From Terribium retamae (GTDB lineage Bacteria > Pseudomonadota > Alphaproteobacteria > Rhizobiales > Rhizobiaceae): a stretch of DNA of 64,000 nt. Positions 25,395-34,103 of this stretch are shown here, one piece after another. The stretch spans positions 1 to 64,000 of the forward strand of contig NZ_JAKREW010000031.1 in NCBI RefSeq assembly GCF_022347545.1, written 5' to 3'. Below the pieces are notes generated by a model. That model searched no databases, had not been told where the DNA came from, and worked only from the letters and a program-made list of their open reading frames with translations. Positions within the stretch are counted from its first letter, which is position 1; the number at the start of each line of letters is the position of its first letter. The position numbers were made by a program, and so were the translations under genes.

Positions 25395-25440
25395 CGAAAA
25401 CAACAGAAACGGTCATAAAAGCAGAAAAAACCACAGAATT
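25395..25440. promoter_or_regulatory. Three CAGAA direct repeats, candidate DeoR operators
   Basis: CAGAA occurs at 25404, 25422 and 25434, each followed or preceded by A-rich sequence. On the minus strand the units read TTCTGTTGTTTT, TTCTGCTTTT and TTCTGTGGTTTT. DeoR-family repressors often bind tandem pyrimidine-rich direct repeats. The array sits 50-95 bp upstream of the DeoR start and ahead of the divergent phosphotransferase gene. Confidence 0.4.
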
Positions 25441-25536
25441 ACGTTGACAATCCAAACCCGCCGTTCGACCTTGCCGCAAGGAGATGCGGTTGGGCGTGGT
25501 GAAAAGGCCTTCGACAGAGAGAAGGCTCGCCAGGCG

Positions 25537-26436
25537 ATGGGAGGAGATGTGACGAGCGAGGACCGTATTCGCCGCTTGCCGTGCTGGAAGGGAAGTGTCG
25601 ATGTCGCTCCCTTGTCCGGTGGCTTAAGCAACGAGAACTTCCTGGTGACGGATGCCGCCGGCAAGCATGTTGTCCGGCTCGGACGCGACTATCCGTTCCA
25701 CCATGTGTTGCGCGAGCGCGAACTGATGACAGCGCGTGCCGCTTCAGCAGCCGGCTTCGGACCCGCGGTCGAATATGCCGAGCCCGGTGCCATGGTCACG
25801 CAATTCCTGGGGGCGAAGACCTTTTGCGCGGAAGATGTGCGCGCCAATGCGGAGCGCATCGCAACGCTGATGCGGAGCTTCCATCGGCAGATGCCGGCGC
25901 ATGTTTCCGGCCCCGGCTTCATGTTCTGGGTCTTCCACGTCATCCGCGACTATGCCCGCACGTTGAGCACAGGGAAAAGCCGCATGATGCCGGTGCTGCC
26001 GCTCTATCTCGCGCTGGCGGACCGGCTGGAAAGCGTGCAGGCGCCGCTTCCGATCGTGTTTGGCCACAACGATCTTCTCCCGGCCAATTTTCTCGACGAC
26101 GGCGACAAGCTTTGGCTGATCGATTTCGAATATGCCGGCTTCGGTACGGCGATGTTCGACCTTGCCGGCATCGCCTCCAACTCCGGCATGCCGGACGCGG
26201 AAGCCGAGCCGTTGCTTGGCGCCTATCTTGGCCATTCGCCGGATGAGGCGGTGCGTCGTTCCTTTGCCGCCATGCAGTGCGCTTCACTGCTGCGCGAGGC
26301 GATGTGGAGCATGGTCTCCGAACTGCATCTCGATGCACCCGGCGTCGACTATGTCGCTTACACCACCGAGAACCTCGCCCGCCTCGACGCGGCGCTCGAA
26401 AACTACAGCTCCAGATACGGAAAAATCCTGTCATGA
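25537..26436 (+). CDS. Choline/ethanolamine-kinase-like phosphotransferase
   Basis: This is a 299-residue protein of the aminoglycoside-phosphotransferase/choline-kinase fold. The nucleotide loop is LSGGLSNENFLV at 26-37, the catalytic loop FGHNDLLPANFL at 175-186, and the metal-binding DFEYAGFG at 196-203. Choline-kinase-like proteins phosphorylate choline, ethanolamine or related amino-alcohols. ATG at 25537 is chosen; GTG at 25549 behind GGAGG, or TTG at 25444, are alternatives. Its stop overlaps the start of the flavoprotein gene by 4 bp, so the two are coupled. The true substrate is not known. Confidence 0.78.
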   Translation: MGGDVTSEDRIRRLPCWKGSVDVAPLSGGLSNENFLVTDAAGKHVVRLGRDYPFHHVLRERELMTARAASAAGFGPAVEYAEPGAMVTQFLGAKTFCAEDVRANAERIATLMRSFHRQMPAHVSGPGFMFWVFHVIRDYARTLSTGKSRMMPVLPLYLALADRLESVQAPLPIVFGHNDLLPANFLDDGDKLWLIDFEYAGFGTAMFDLAGIASNSGMPDAEAEPLLGAYLGHSPDEAVRRSFAAMQCASLLREAMWSMVSELHLDAPGVDYVAYTTENLARLDAALENYSSRYGKILS

Positions 26437-28886
26437 CCCTCCCAAGTCACGCGGAGATCGTCGTCATCGGCGGCGGCATCATTGGCTGCTCCACCGCCTA
26501 TCATCTGGCGCGCGACCACAAGGCCGACGTGATCCTGCTTGAGCAGGGCGCAATCACGTCCGGCTCGACCTGGCATGCCGCGGGCCTGGTGGGGCAGTTG
26601 CGCTCATCGGCTTCGATCACCCGGGTGCTCAAATATTCGGTCGAGCTCTACAAGGGGCTCGAGGCCGAGACCGGGCTCGCCACCGGCTGGAAGATGACCG
26701 GCTGCCTGCGCCTCGCCACCAACCAGGACCGTTGGACCGAGTTCAAAAGGCTGGCGACCACGGCCCGCAGCTTCGGCATGGACATGCACCTGCTCTCACC
26801 TTCCGAGGTGAAGGCGATGTGGCCGCTGATGGAGACCGGCGATCTCGTTGGCGCCAGCTGGCTGCCGACCGACGGTCAGGCAAGCCCTTCCGACATCACC
26901 CAGTCGCTCGCCAAGGGTGCCCGCATGCATGGCGCCAAACTGTTCGAAAAGGTCCGCGTGACCGGCTTCGACATCAAGGATGGCCGCATCGTCGCGGTAA
27001 AGACCGATCAGGGCGACATCGCCTGCGAGAAGGTGGTCAATTGCGCTGGCCAGTGGGCGAGGCAGGTCGGCGCCATGGCCGGCATCAACGTGCCGCTGCA
27101 GCCGGTCAAGCATCAGTACATCATCACCGAGAAGATCCCGGGTCTCGCCACCGACGCACCCACCATCCGTGACCCCGATCGCCGCACCTATTTCAAGGAG
27201 GAGGTCGGAGGCCTGGTCATGGGCGGCTACGAGCCGAACCCGCAGGCCTGGGAGACCGGTTTGGCGGGCGGCGACGTGCCGAACGAATGGGAGTTCCGCC
27301 TATTCGACGACGACTACGACCATTTCGAACAGCACATGACGCAGGCCATCGCGCGCGTGCCGGCGCTGGAGACCGTCGGCGTCAAGCAGATGATCAATGG
27401 CCCCGAAAGCTTCACGCCGGACGGCAATTTCATCCTTGGCGTAGCGCCCGAATGTTCGAACATGTTCGTCGGCGCCGGTTTCAACGCCTTCGGCATCGCG
27501 TCGGGCGGCGGCGCTGGCTGGGTACTGGCGAAATGGGTGGTCGACGGCGAGGCGCCGCTCGATCTTTGGGTCGTCGACATCCGCCGTTTCTCAGACCTGC
27601 ACCGCGACCGGCAATGGGTGTGCGACCGCACGCTCGAAGCCTATGGCAAACATTACACGATTGGCTTTCCGCATGAGGAATATGACAGCGGCCGGCCACG
27701 CATTGTCTCGCCGCTCTACCAGCGCCTGCATAAATACGGTGCCGTCTTCGGCTCCAAGCTCGGCTGGGAGCGGCCGAACTGGTTCGCTCCGGCTGGAACC
27801 GAGGCGAAAGACATCTATTCGATGGGCCGGCAGAACTGGTTCGAAGCGGTCGGCGACGAGCATCGCCATGTCCGCGAGAAGGCCGGCATCTTCGACCAGT
27901 CGTCCTTCGCCAAATACGAACTGAGCGGCAGCGATGCCGGCAAGGCGCTCGACTGGATCTGCGCCAACGATGTCGCCAAGCCCGTCGGCCGGCTGACCTA
28001 TACGCAACTCCTCAACACGCGCGGCGGCATCGAGGCCGATCTCACCGTGGCGCGACTGGCCGACGACAAGTTCTACATCGTCACCGGCACCGGCTTCCGC
28101 ACCCATGACCTGGCCTGGATCCGCGATCATATTGGTAGAGGTCTGGATGTCGACGTCGCCGATGTGACCGAAGCCTTCGGCACGCTCTCGCTGATGGGAC
28201 CGCAGGCGCGTGCGGTGCTGGAGAAGGTGACGGAGGCCGATGTCTCCAACGCCGCTTTCCCATTCGGCCATGCGCGCGAAATCGCGATTGCAGGGCACAC
28301 GGTACGGGCATTGCGTGTCACCTATGTCGGCGAACTCGGCTGGGAACTGCACGTCCCGATCCCTGCCACCGGCGAGGTGTTCGATGCCCTGATGGAGGCT
28401 GGCAAAGCGCATGACATCCGGCCGGTCGGTTATCGCGCCCTGGAGTCGCTGCGGCTCGAAAAAGGCTATCGTGCCTGGGGTTCGGACATCACGCCGAATG
28501 ACACGCCGTTCGAGGCCGGTCTCGGCTGGGCAGTGAAACTGAAGAAGGAAACGGATTTCGTCGGTCGGTCGGCGCTTGAGAAGCTCTCCGCGCAGCCGCT
28601 GGTCAAACGGTTTGCCGGCTTCACGGTGGATGATCCGGAGGTCGTCCTGCTGGGCCGCGAGACGATCCTGCGCAATGGCGAACCGGTCGGCTATCTCACG
28701 TCGGGCGGCTATGGCTACACCGTGGCCAGCAACATCGGCTACGGCTATGTGCGCAACGCTTCCGGCGTCGACGATGCGTTCTTGCGCGACGGTGATTACC
28801 AACTGGTCGTCGCAACGCAGGGCGTTCCGGCGCGCCTGCATCTGGAACCGCTCATTGATCCTGGCATGAGCCGCATCAAAGCTTGA
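26433..28886 (+). CDS. Dimethylglycine/sarcosine-dehydrogenase-like flavoprotein with GcvT domain
   Basis: This is an 817-residue two-domain enzyme. The N-terminal DAO-type oxidoreductase starts with the FAD dinucleotide motif IVVIGGGIIGCSTAYHLA at 9-26. GSTWHAAGL near 45 resembles the histidine site for covalent FAD in dimethylglycine and sarcosine dehydrogenases. The C-terminal half (about 430-817) is a GcvT-like folate-binding aminomethyltransferase domain with RVTYVGELGWELHVP and GYRALESLRLEKGYRAWGSD. Such enzymes oxidatively demethylate N-methyl glycine derivatives and pass the one-carbon unit to tetrahydrofolate. Coupling with a choline-kinase-like gene suggests methylamine or choline-derived substrates, which is inference. 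Confidence 0.88.
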   Translation: MTLPSHAEIVVIGGGIIGCSTAYHLARDHKADVILLEQGAITSGSTWHAAGLVGQLRSSASITRVLKYSVELYKGLEAETGLATGWKMTGCLRLATNQDRWTEFKRLATTARSFGMDMHLLSPSEVKAMWPLMETGDLVGASWLPTDGQASPSDITQSLAKGARMHGAKLFEKVRVTGFDIKDGRIVAVKTDQGDIACEKVVNCAGQWARQVGAMAGINVPLQPVKHQYIITEKIPGLATDAPTIRDPDRRTYFKEEVGGLVMGGYEPNPQAWETGLAGGDVPNEWEFRLFDDDYDHFEQHMTQAIARVPALETVGVKQMINGPESFTPDGNFILGVAPECSNMFVGAGFNAFGIASGGGAGWVLAKWVVDGEAPLDLWVVDIRRFSDLHRDRQWVCDRTLEAYGKHYTIGFPHEEYDSGRPRIVSPLYQRLHKYGAVFGSKLGWERPNWFAPAGTEAKDIYSMGRQNWFEAVGDEHRHVREKAGIFDQSSFAKYELSGSDAGKALDWICANDVAKPVGRLTYTQLLNTRGGIEADLTVARLADDKFYIVTGTGFRTHDLAWIRDHIGRGLDVDVADVTEAFGTLSLMGPQARAVLEKVTEADVSNAAFPFGHAREIAIAGHTVRALRVTYVGELGWELHVPIPATGEVFDALMEAGKAHDIRPVGYRALESLRLEKGYRAWGSDITPNDTPFEAGLGWAVKLKKETDFVGRSALEKLSAQPLVKRFAGFTVDDPEVVLLGRETILRNGEPVGYLTSGGYGYTVASNIGYGYVRNASGVDDAFLRDGDYQLVVATQGVPARLHLEPLIDPGMSRIKA

Positions 28887-29014
28887 ACGACAGGGCGAAG
28901 CACCTGATCTGATGGACAGTTCAGGGATCCGACGTGTCTCAGGCCTAGGTAAACGCTTGCGCCTGCGATCTGGCTTGCTCTACGCTCCTTTCAGGCAAGC
29001 TGAGGAGCTACCCA

Positions 29015-29644
29015 ATGGTGCGGAAATTCGTCGAAGGTGAAAACATCGACGTCGGTTTCGACGGCAAGCTCTGCATCCACTCACGCAATTGCGTGCTCGG
29101 CCATCCCGAAGTCTTCGTGCCCAATGCGCCGGGCGAATGGATCCATCCGGAAGCGGGAGCGGTCGAGGCAATTGTCGGTGTCGCCCATTCCTGTCCGTCT
29201 GGCGCGATCACCTATCGCCGCAAGGACGGCGGGCCGGAAGAGACTGCGCCGGTGGTCAATCTGGTCAGGGTGCGCGAGAACGGACCGCTCGCTTTCAATG
29301 CGGAAATGGACATCAATGGCGAGACGATGCTGCGGGCAACGCTCTGCCGTTGCGGCGCGTCCGCGAACAAGCCGTTCTGCGACGGCAGCCACACCAAGGC
29401 CGGCTTTGCCGCGACCGGAGAACCGGAGACGAAGGAGTCCGTCGCGCTGGAGGCACGCAACGGGACGGTCAAGGTGACGCCCTTGCCCAACGGATCGCTC
29501 AAGGTCGAAGGCAATCTGGAGATCGTGTCGGGCACCGGCCGCACGGTCGACCGTGTCACCAAGGTGTTCCTGTGCCGCTGCGGCCATTCGAAGAACAAGC
29601 CGTTCTGCGATGGCAGCCACAAAGCGGCCGGCTTCATCGGCTGA
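29015..29644 (+). CDS. Three-domain iron-sulfur protein: Fer4_19 plus two CDGSH domains
   Basis: This is a 209-residue protein. Residues 1-75 form a divergent single-cluster ferredoxin-like domain (Fer4_19) with C20, C26 and C60 in HSCPSGAITY. Two CDGSH domains follow with every ligand intact: C111, C113, C122 and H126, then C187, C189, C198 and H202. CDGSH domains bind a labile [2Fe-2S] cluster with three cysteines and one histidine. A role in electron transfer or iron-sulfur sensing is likely but not defined. It is a single gene upstream of a repeat region. Confidence 0.88.
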   Translation: MVRKFVEGENIDVGFDGKLCIHSRNCVLGHPEVFVPNAPGEWIHPEAGAVEAIVGVAHSCPSGAITYRRKDGGPEETAPVVNLVRVRENGPLAFNAEMDINGETMLRATLCRCGASANKPFCDGSHTKAGFAATGEPETKESVALEARNGTVKVTPLPNGSLKVEGNLEIVSGTGRTVDRVTKVFLCRCGHSKNKPFCDGSHKAAGFIG

Positions 29645-29664
29645 CCTCATGCCGACCGTCGGCG

Positions 29665-29830
29665 TGGCCCCTCACCTGCCTGCCGGCATCCTCTCCCCGT
29701 AAACAGGGAGAGGAGCGCTCCCATCGAAGGTTTCGCCAATCGCCGGTGTTGCAGAACAGGCGCTACGTTGCGGCCAGCCTCCTTCTCCCCGTTCACGGGG
29801 AGAAGTGCCCGGCAGGGCGATGAGGGGCAG
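29665..29830. repeat. Composite palindromic intergenic repeat (CTTCTCCC type)
   Basis: Two hairpins lie inside an outer dyad. The first pairs CCTCTCCC with GGGAGAGG (29690-29713). The second, CTTCTCCCCGT-TC-ACGGGGAGAAG (29782-29805), has perfect 11-bp arms. The flanks CCCCTCA...GCCGGCA and TGCCCGGCAG...TGAGGGG are also roughly complementary. The same hairpin core recurs at 58660 and 58760, so it is a dispersed family. No gene is visible in 29645-29891. Confidence 0.7.
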
Positions 29831-29891
29831 CGCCACATTCGTGCCAAAGCATTCCCACGTAAGATGTCCGCTGACGCGAGCCACGACAGGC

Positions 29892-30806
29892 TTAGTTCAC
29901 GCCCTTAGGCACGTTCTCCGGCGGCACGGTGTCGACCACCTTCTGCCGGTGGAAGATGAACAGGCCGGCCAGCACGACGATGGCGGCGCCGACGAGGACG
30001 CGTGGACCCGGCACGTCGCCGAAGAACACCATGCCGAACACGATGGCCCACAACAACAGGCTGTAGTGGAGCGGTGCCAGCGTCGAGGCCGGCGCCAGTT
30101 TCAGCGCACGCGTGATCATCAGATGGGCAGCGCAGGAAACGATGCCGAGCAGGAGCATGGGTCCGATATCGACGAGACCCGGTGTCTGCCAATCGGGAAG
30201 CGCGAAGGCGAGGCCCGCCACCAAAGCGGCAATGGTTTGCCAGGTCACCAGCGTGGTGTCGGGCGTTCCCCGCAATTGCCGGCTGTAGACGATCGACAGC
30301 GCGAAGGCGACCGAGCCGATGAAGGCGTAGACGGCCGATAGCGAGAAGGCGGCAGCCGATGGATTGAGGATGACGAGCACGCCGCAGAAGCCCACCAGGA
30401 TGGCGGCCCAGCGGCGCCAGCGAATGCGCTCGCCGAGCATGAAGTGCGAAAGTGCTGCCACGTAGATTGGGCCGGCCATGTAGAAACTCATCACATCGGC
30501 CAGCGGCAGATGCACCACGGCGGCATAGAACAGGCCGGTATCGACCGTTGTCATGACGGCGCGCACGACCTGCGTTCCCGGTCGCTCGACCTGGAAGAGT
30601 TTGGAGACGCCTTGCCGGGCGATCATCGGACCCAGGATGATGAAGGCGCCGATCGAACGGACGGCGACCACCAGTCCCACCGAGAAGTTGGCGACCAGCC
30701 ATTTGCCCATCGCGTCGTTGAGCGCGAACATGAAATCGCCGGCCAGCATCAAAAGGATGCCAGCCACGACAAGATTCTTGGGAGCGAGTGCCCGAAGCGG
30801 CGCCAT
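29892..30806 (-). CDS. DMT-superfamily (EamA) transporter
   Basis: This is a 304-residue inner-membrane protein with ten hydrophobic segments in two EamA repeats. The first begins AGILLMLAGDFMFALNDAMG, and the second includes AYAFIGSVAFALSIVYSRQL-like sequence and LHYSLLLWAIVFGMVFFGD. EamA proteins typically export amino acids, purines or drugs. The substrate here is unknown. The start at 30806 has an AAGGA site 10 nt upstream; a GTG at 30824 would add six residues. Confidence 0.85.
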   Translation of the reverse strand: MAPLRALAPKNLVVAGILLMLAGDFMFALNDAMGKWLVANFSVGLVVAVRSIGAFIILGPMIARQGVSKLFQVERPGTQVVRAVMTTVDTGLFYAAVVHLPLADVMSFYMAGPIYVAALSHFMLGERIRWRRWAAILVGFCGVLVILNPSAAAFSLSAVYAFIGSVAFALSIVYSRQLRGTPDTTLVTWQTIAALVAGLAFALPDWQTPGLVDIGPMLLLGIVSCAAHLMITRALKLAPASTLAPLHYSLLLWAIVFGMVFFGDVPGPRVLVGAAIVVLAGLFIFHRQKVVDTVPPENVPKGVN

Positions 30807-30923
30807 GGGTCGACAATCCTTCACGCCGATCGTTAAGCCGACGGCCCTCTAGCCGTTGGTTGGGATTTTGGCGAGAGGGAAGCAGAACTTTTGGTTACGC
30901 CAGAGCGTCGCGCAGCTCTCGGC

Positions 30924-31559
30924 TTAATAAAGGCTGAAAAACACCGGCAGATAGCCTTCGTCCTGCAGATATTCGACCAACAGCATGGCCGGCACGGCGG
31001 CGAGAAAAACAAGACTGTCGATCAAAGTGCTGTAGAGTCGTTTTGGAGCGATCTCGACCGTCTCCCGGTCGATGAATAGCCGGCAGTTCAGGCAAAATGC
31101 CGGAACGCGATTGCAATAGTCGGCGTAAGCCTGGCCGAAATGCACCCGCAGCAGGTGTTCTTCGCGCGTTGCGGTCCTGAGCAGGATGGCATGAACGACG
31201 AGGGCGCAGATGATTGCCGGAGCCACACTTCCCGTTTGAGCGCCGACACCTGCCGCTCCGATGATCGAGAACAAATAGAGCGGATTGCGGCACATCGAAT
31301 AAGGGCCGTCGTCAACCAGCACCATCGACTTCTTTCCGCCGATGTAGAGCGTGCACCAGAGGCGTCCCAGGATCGCCGTGCCGATGAGGCCGATGCCGGC
31401 GATCCTGATTGTCAGTTGCAGGTCCACGCCGCCCGGCGGATAGAGTTTCCAGGCGGACTGGAACAGCAGCGCAAAGCAAATGAGGATCAGGGTGACGATC
31501 CATAAGATTATTATACGCGGACGCTGGATGTGTCCGAAGGTCTTTGGTGGCGTTTGCAT
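30924..31559 (-). CDS. ICMT/PEMT-like membrane methyltransferase family protein
   Basis: This is a roughly 211-residue membrane protein with about five hydrophobic helices. The segment DDGPYSMCRNPLYLFSIIG, followed later by REEHLLRVHFGQAYADYCNR, matches the conserved core of the isoprenylcysteine carboxyl methyltransferase/phospholipid methyltransferase superfamily. That core binds S-adenosylmethionine through the RNPxY and E-x2-L regions. The substrate is unknown. The start is uncertain; in-frame ATGs at 31592 and 31643 would lengthen it. It is divergent from the AdeRS-like two-component genes. Confidence 0.72.
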   Translation of the reverse strand: MQTPPKTFGHIQRPRIIILWIVTLILICFALLFQSAWKLYPPGGVDLQLTIRIAGIGLIGTAILGRLWCTLYIGGKKSMVLVDDGPYSMCRNPLYLFSIIGAAGVGAQTGSVAPAIICALVVHAILLRTATREEHLLRVHFGQAYADYCNRVPAFCLNCRLFIDRETVEIAPKRLYSTLIDSLVFLAAVPAMLLVEYLQDEGYLPVFFSLY

Positions 31560-31762
31560 GATGGCCCCGACGAGATAGCGCCGGCGCGCCATTGGCCCAT
31601 ACCGTGACGACGCGCCGACATCCGGACATTCGTCGAGTTTCATCAAGATTTGGCGGAGAGCCTGCCAAGGCTTGCCAAGGAACCCAGCAATTACAGCTAT
31701 TTGCGATTGCCTACCGTTTCGTGTTGCGGAATATGGCCGTGCAGACCAACGAAGGGCGGGGC

Positions 31763-32455
31763 ATGGACAAGGGGTTGATCCTTATCGTCGAGGACGAACC
31801 GCGCATTGCCGAGATTCTCGAGGCCTATCTGGTGCGCGAGGATTTTCGCACCGTCACTGCGGCAAATGGCGAGATCGCCCTGTCCCATCATGCCATGCTG
31901 TCGCCCGATCTCGTGCTTCTCGACGTGCACATACCCCGTCTCGACGGTTTCGAGGTTCTGGCGCGCATCCGTCAGGAAGCGAACACGCCGGTCATCATGG
32001 TGACGGCATTGGCGGAGGATATCGACCGTCTATCGGGTTTGCGGCTGGGCGCAGACGACTACGTCGTCAAGCCGTTCAACCCGCAGGAAGTCGTTGCGCG
32101 CGTCAACGCGGTACTGCGTCGGTCCCGCGCCGCCGGAACCGCCCGGACTTTGCGGTTTGCCCCGGTCGAGGTCGATCTCGATGCGCATGTCGCCTTCGTC
32201 GATGCCGGCGCCGGTCGCCAGCCGCTGGCGCTGACGCTCAGCGAATTCCGCATCGTCGCCTATATGATCCGCCGGCCGACTCATGCATTCGGGCGCGCCG
32301 ATATACTCGATGCTTGCCTGCCGGAGAACGATGCGCTGGCCAAGACCGTCGACACCCACGTCGCCAATCTGCGTCGCAAATTCGAGAATGCCGGGGCTCC
32401 CGGCTTCTTCCAAGCGGTGCGCGGCGTCGGCTATCGCTTCGCGGCGCCGAAATGA
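31763..32455 (+). CDS. AdeR/BaeR-like response regulator
   Basis: This is an OmpR-family response regulator, 230 residues from the ATG at 31763 (an ATG at 31733 is possible). Acidic pocket E10-D11, phospho-acceptor D54 (LVLLDVHIPRLDG), and the segment TALAEDIDRL with LGADDYVVKPFNPQEVVARV resemble AdeR and BaeR. The effector winged helix ends GVGYRFAAPK. It overlaps the sensor gene by 4 bp. AdeR/BaeR regulators usually control RND or other efflux pumps, but no pump is adjacent here. Confidence 0.86.
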   Translation: MDKGLILIVEDEPRIAEILEAYLVREDFRTVTAANGEIALSHHAMLSPDLVLLDVHIPRLDGFEVLARIRQEANTPVIMVTALAEDIDRLSGLRLGADDYVVKPFNPQEVVARVNAVLRRSRAAGTARTLRFAPVEVDLDAHVAFVDAGAGRQPLALTLSEFRIVAYMIRRPTHAFGRADILDACLPENDALAKTVDTHVANLRRKFENAGAPGFFQAVRGVGYRFAAPK

Positions 32456-33615
32456 AATTGCGCCGCCTGTCCCTCTCCACCGTCACGGCCATGACGATCG
32501 CGGCGATGATCTCGCTCACCATGTTCATAGCCTATTTCAGCTTCTTCTGGATCATGAAGCGCGTCACGGAGGTGCGGTTGCTGGAATTGCCGGCGGATGC
32601 GGCCCAGGCCTATCGTGACATCCAGGCTGGCGTCACGCCGCCCTTCGAGAGCTTCCAGAAACTCATGCTCTTGATGCCGGAGTTCGAGAAGAGCCTCGAC
32701 AACGAGCTCAACTGGACTTTTGGCGGTCATATCCTGTTTGCGGCGATTGTCTGCAGTGCGATCGGTTTCTTGCTGGCGCGCCGCATCGCTCGTCCGCTGA
32801 AACGACTGGTATCGGCCGCGGAAGCGCTGCGAGAGGGCGATTTCGCAATTGGTCTCGGCGACTTCCGTGGCGGGACATCCGAAGTGCAGCGGCTCGGCAA
32901 GACCATCGACGCGTTGGCCAGCGATCTGGATCATATGCAAAAGCGCCTGCGCTTCAACACCATGGCGGTCGCGCATGAACTGCGCACGCCGCTCACCATC
33001 CTGCAGGGCAATCTGCAGGGCATGATCGATGGCGTTTTCCCCATTCGTGAGCAGGGCTTGCAGGACCTGCTTATGCAGGTACAGGGGTTGTCGCGGCTGG
33101 TCGAAGACCTGCGAACGCTATCGCTCGCCGCAGGCCACAAGCTGATCGCCGTTCGATCGCCCACCGACCTTGCAGTCGAAGCCAGGACCGTCCTCGCCGC
33201 GGCCCGGCCGCTGCTCGACGAAGCCGGCGTGCAGCTCGAAACGGACCTCTGCACAGCACCGACCAATGTCGATCCGGAGCGTTTACGGCAAGCGATGCTG
33301 GCGCTTGTTCACAATGCCTGCCGCTATGCCTCGACGGGCGGTGTGCTTCGCTGTGAGACCGGCGTGGACAAGGACGGCAGCGCCTTTGTCCGCTTCCTGG
33401 ATCGCGGGCCCGGCCTGCCCCAAGAAATCCGATCGATATCGTTCGACGTCTTCTGGCGCGGCGAGACCTCGCGCTCTCGTGCCACTGGCGGCACCGGCCT
33501 TGGTCTCTCCATCGTCGAGGCGATCGCCAAGGCGCATGACGGCAGGCTGCAAACAGGCAACCGGCAGGACGGCGGCGCAGCTATAATGATCGTTATTCCG
33601 CCGCAGCCGCGGTAG
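32452..33615 (+). CDS. AdeS/BaeS-like sensor histidine kinase
   Basis: This is a 387-residue sensor kinase. Two transmembrane helices (about 11-35 and 93-110) enclose a short periplasmic loop of about 55 residues. A HAMP-like RRIARPLKRLVSAAEALREG follows, then the phospho-acceptor H175 in MAVAHELRTPLTILQGNLQG, a segment very like AdeS. N box HNACRYAS and G box GTGLGLSIVEAI are intact. The very small sensor domain suggests that it senses membrane events or binds a small ligand. Confidence 0.86.
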   Translation: MKLRRLSLSTVTAMTIAAMISLTMFIAYFSFFWIMKRVTEVRLLELPADAAQAYRDIQAGVTPPFESFQKLMLLMPEFEKSLDNELNWTFGGHILFAAIVCSAIGFLLARRIARPLKRLVSAAEALREGDFAIGLGDFRGGTSEVQRLGKTIDALASDLDHMQKRLRFNTMAVAHELRTPLTILQGNLQGMIDGVFPIREQGLQDLLMQVQGLSRLVEDLRTLSLAAGHKLIAVRSPTDLAVEARTVLAAARPLLDEAGVQLETDLCTAPTNVDPERLRQAMLALVHNACRYASTGGVLRCETGVDKDGSAFVRFLDRGPGLPQEIRSISFDVFWRGETSRSRATGGTGLGLSIVEAIAKAHDGRLQTGNRQDGGAAIMIVIPPQPR

Positions 33616-33634
33616 GCGCAGCGGAAGGCCCGGC

Positions 33635-33898
33635 CTACTGTTTCACCACGACCGGACGATAGATCACCACGGGAGGACGGGCCGTGAAGCGGGCGAACTC
33701 CGCATCGCGGGCGCGCATTTCGGCTGAGCGATCGAGGTCGATCCGCTGCAGGCATGCGGCGAAGGCGTCGGTATTCCTCTTGAAGCCGTAGGAACTGCAT
33801 TTCGCTTCGTCCGCCGCGCGCCGCTCTTCCGGCGTCATCGTCTGGCAACCGGCCAGAAGGGTCGCAACAATCACCGTCGCCAGGATTTTGAGCGACAT
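33635..33898 (-). CDS. Small lipoprotein
   Basis: This is an 87-residue protein with a signal peptide and lipobox LLAGC (Cys18), so it should be a membrane-anchored lipoprotein. The mature part, MTPEERRAADEAKCSSYGFK followed by FAACLQRIDLDR, has two cysteines that could form a disulfide. The pattern ADEAxCxSYGFxxGTxxFAxCLxRxxLxR is common in short rhizobial lipoproteins of unknown function. It is convergent with the sensor kinase gene, 19 bp away. Confidence 0.82.
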   Translation of the reverse strand: MSLKILATVIVATLLAGCQTMTPEERRAADEAKCSSYGFKRNTDAFAACLQRIDLDRSAEMRARDAEFARFTARPPVVIYRPVVVKQ

Positions 33899-34054
33899 CG
33901 CCGTCTCCTCGATTCAAAAGGTGAGGCGCATTGTAGACTTCATCTGCGGGGAAAGAAATGCGGTGCCGGGTGAGGAGTTTCCGGTTCCGCTGCGTCTATT
34001 TTGCAAGGCATATCAACGACCTCCAGGCCATTTCACGTGCGATGGCCAGCCATC

Positions 34055-34083
34055 TTGATCGTTGTGCAGTCTCACTGTACAGT
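34055..34083 (+). promoter_or_regulatory. Promoter and palindromic operator of the PuuR-like gene
   Basis: A TTGATC -35-like hexamer is separated by 17 bp from TACAGT, a -10-like hexamer. ACTGTACAGT (34074-34083) is a perfect 10-bp palindrome covering the -10, and CACTG...CAGTG arms extend around it. The start codon follows at 34104. A repressor bound here would block its own promoter. Confidence 0.45.
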
Positions 34084-34103
34084 CTGTTCAGTGGAGTTAT
34101 GGC

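Noticed and set aside
25444..25536. TTG start extending the phosphotransferase by 31 residues
   Set aside because: TTGACA here looks more like part of a promoter, no ribosome site precedes it, and the added residues are not conserved-looking.
27591..28841. Minus-strand frame of 416 codons
   Set aside because: It is a mirror of the GcvT half of the flavoprotein gene, with no recognisable domain.
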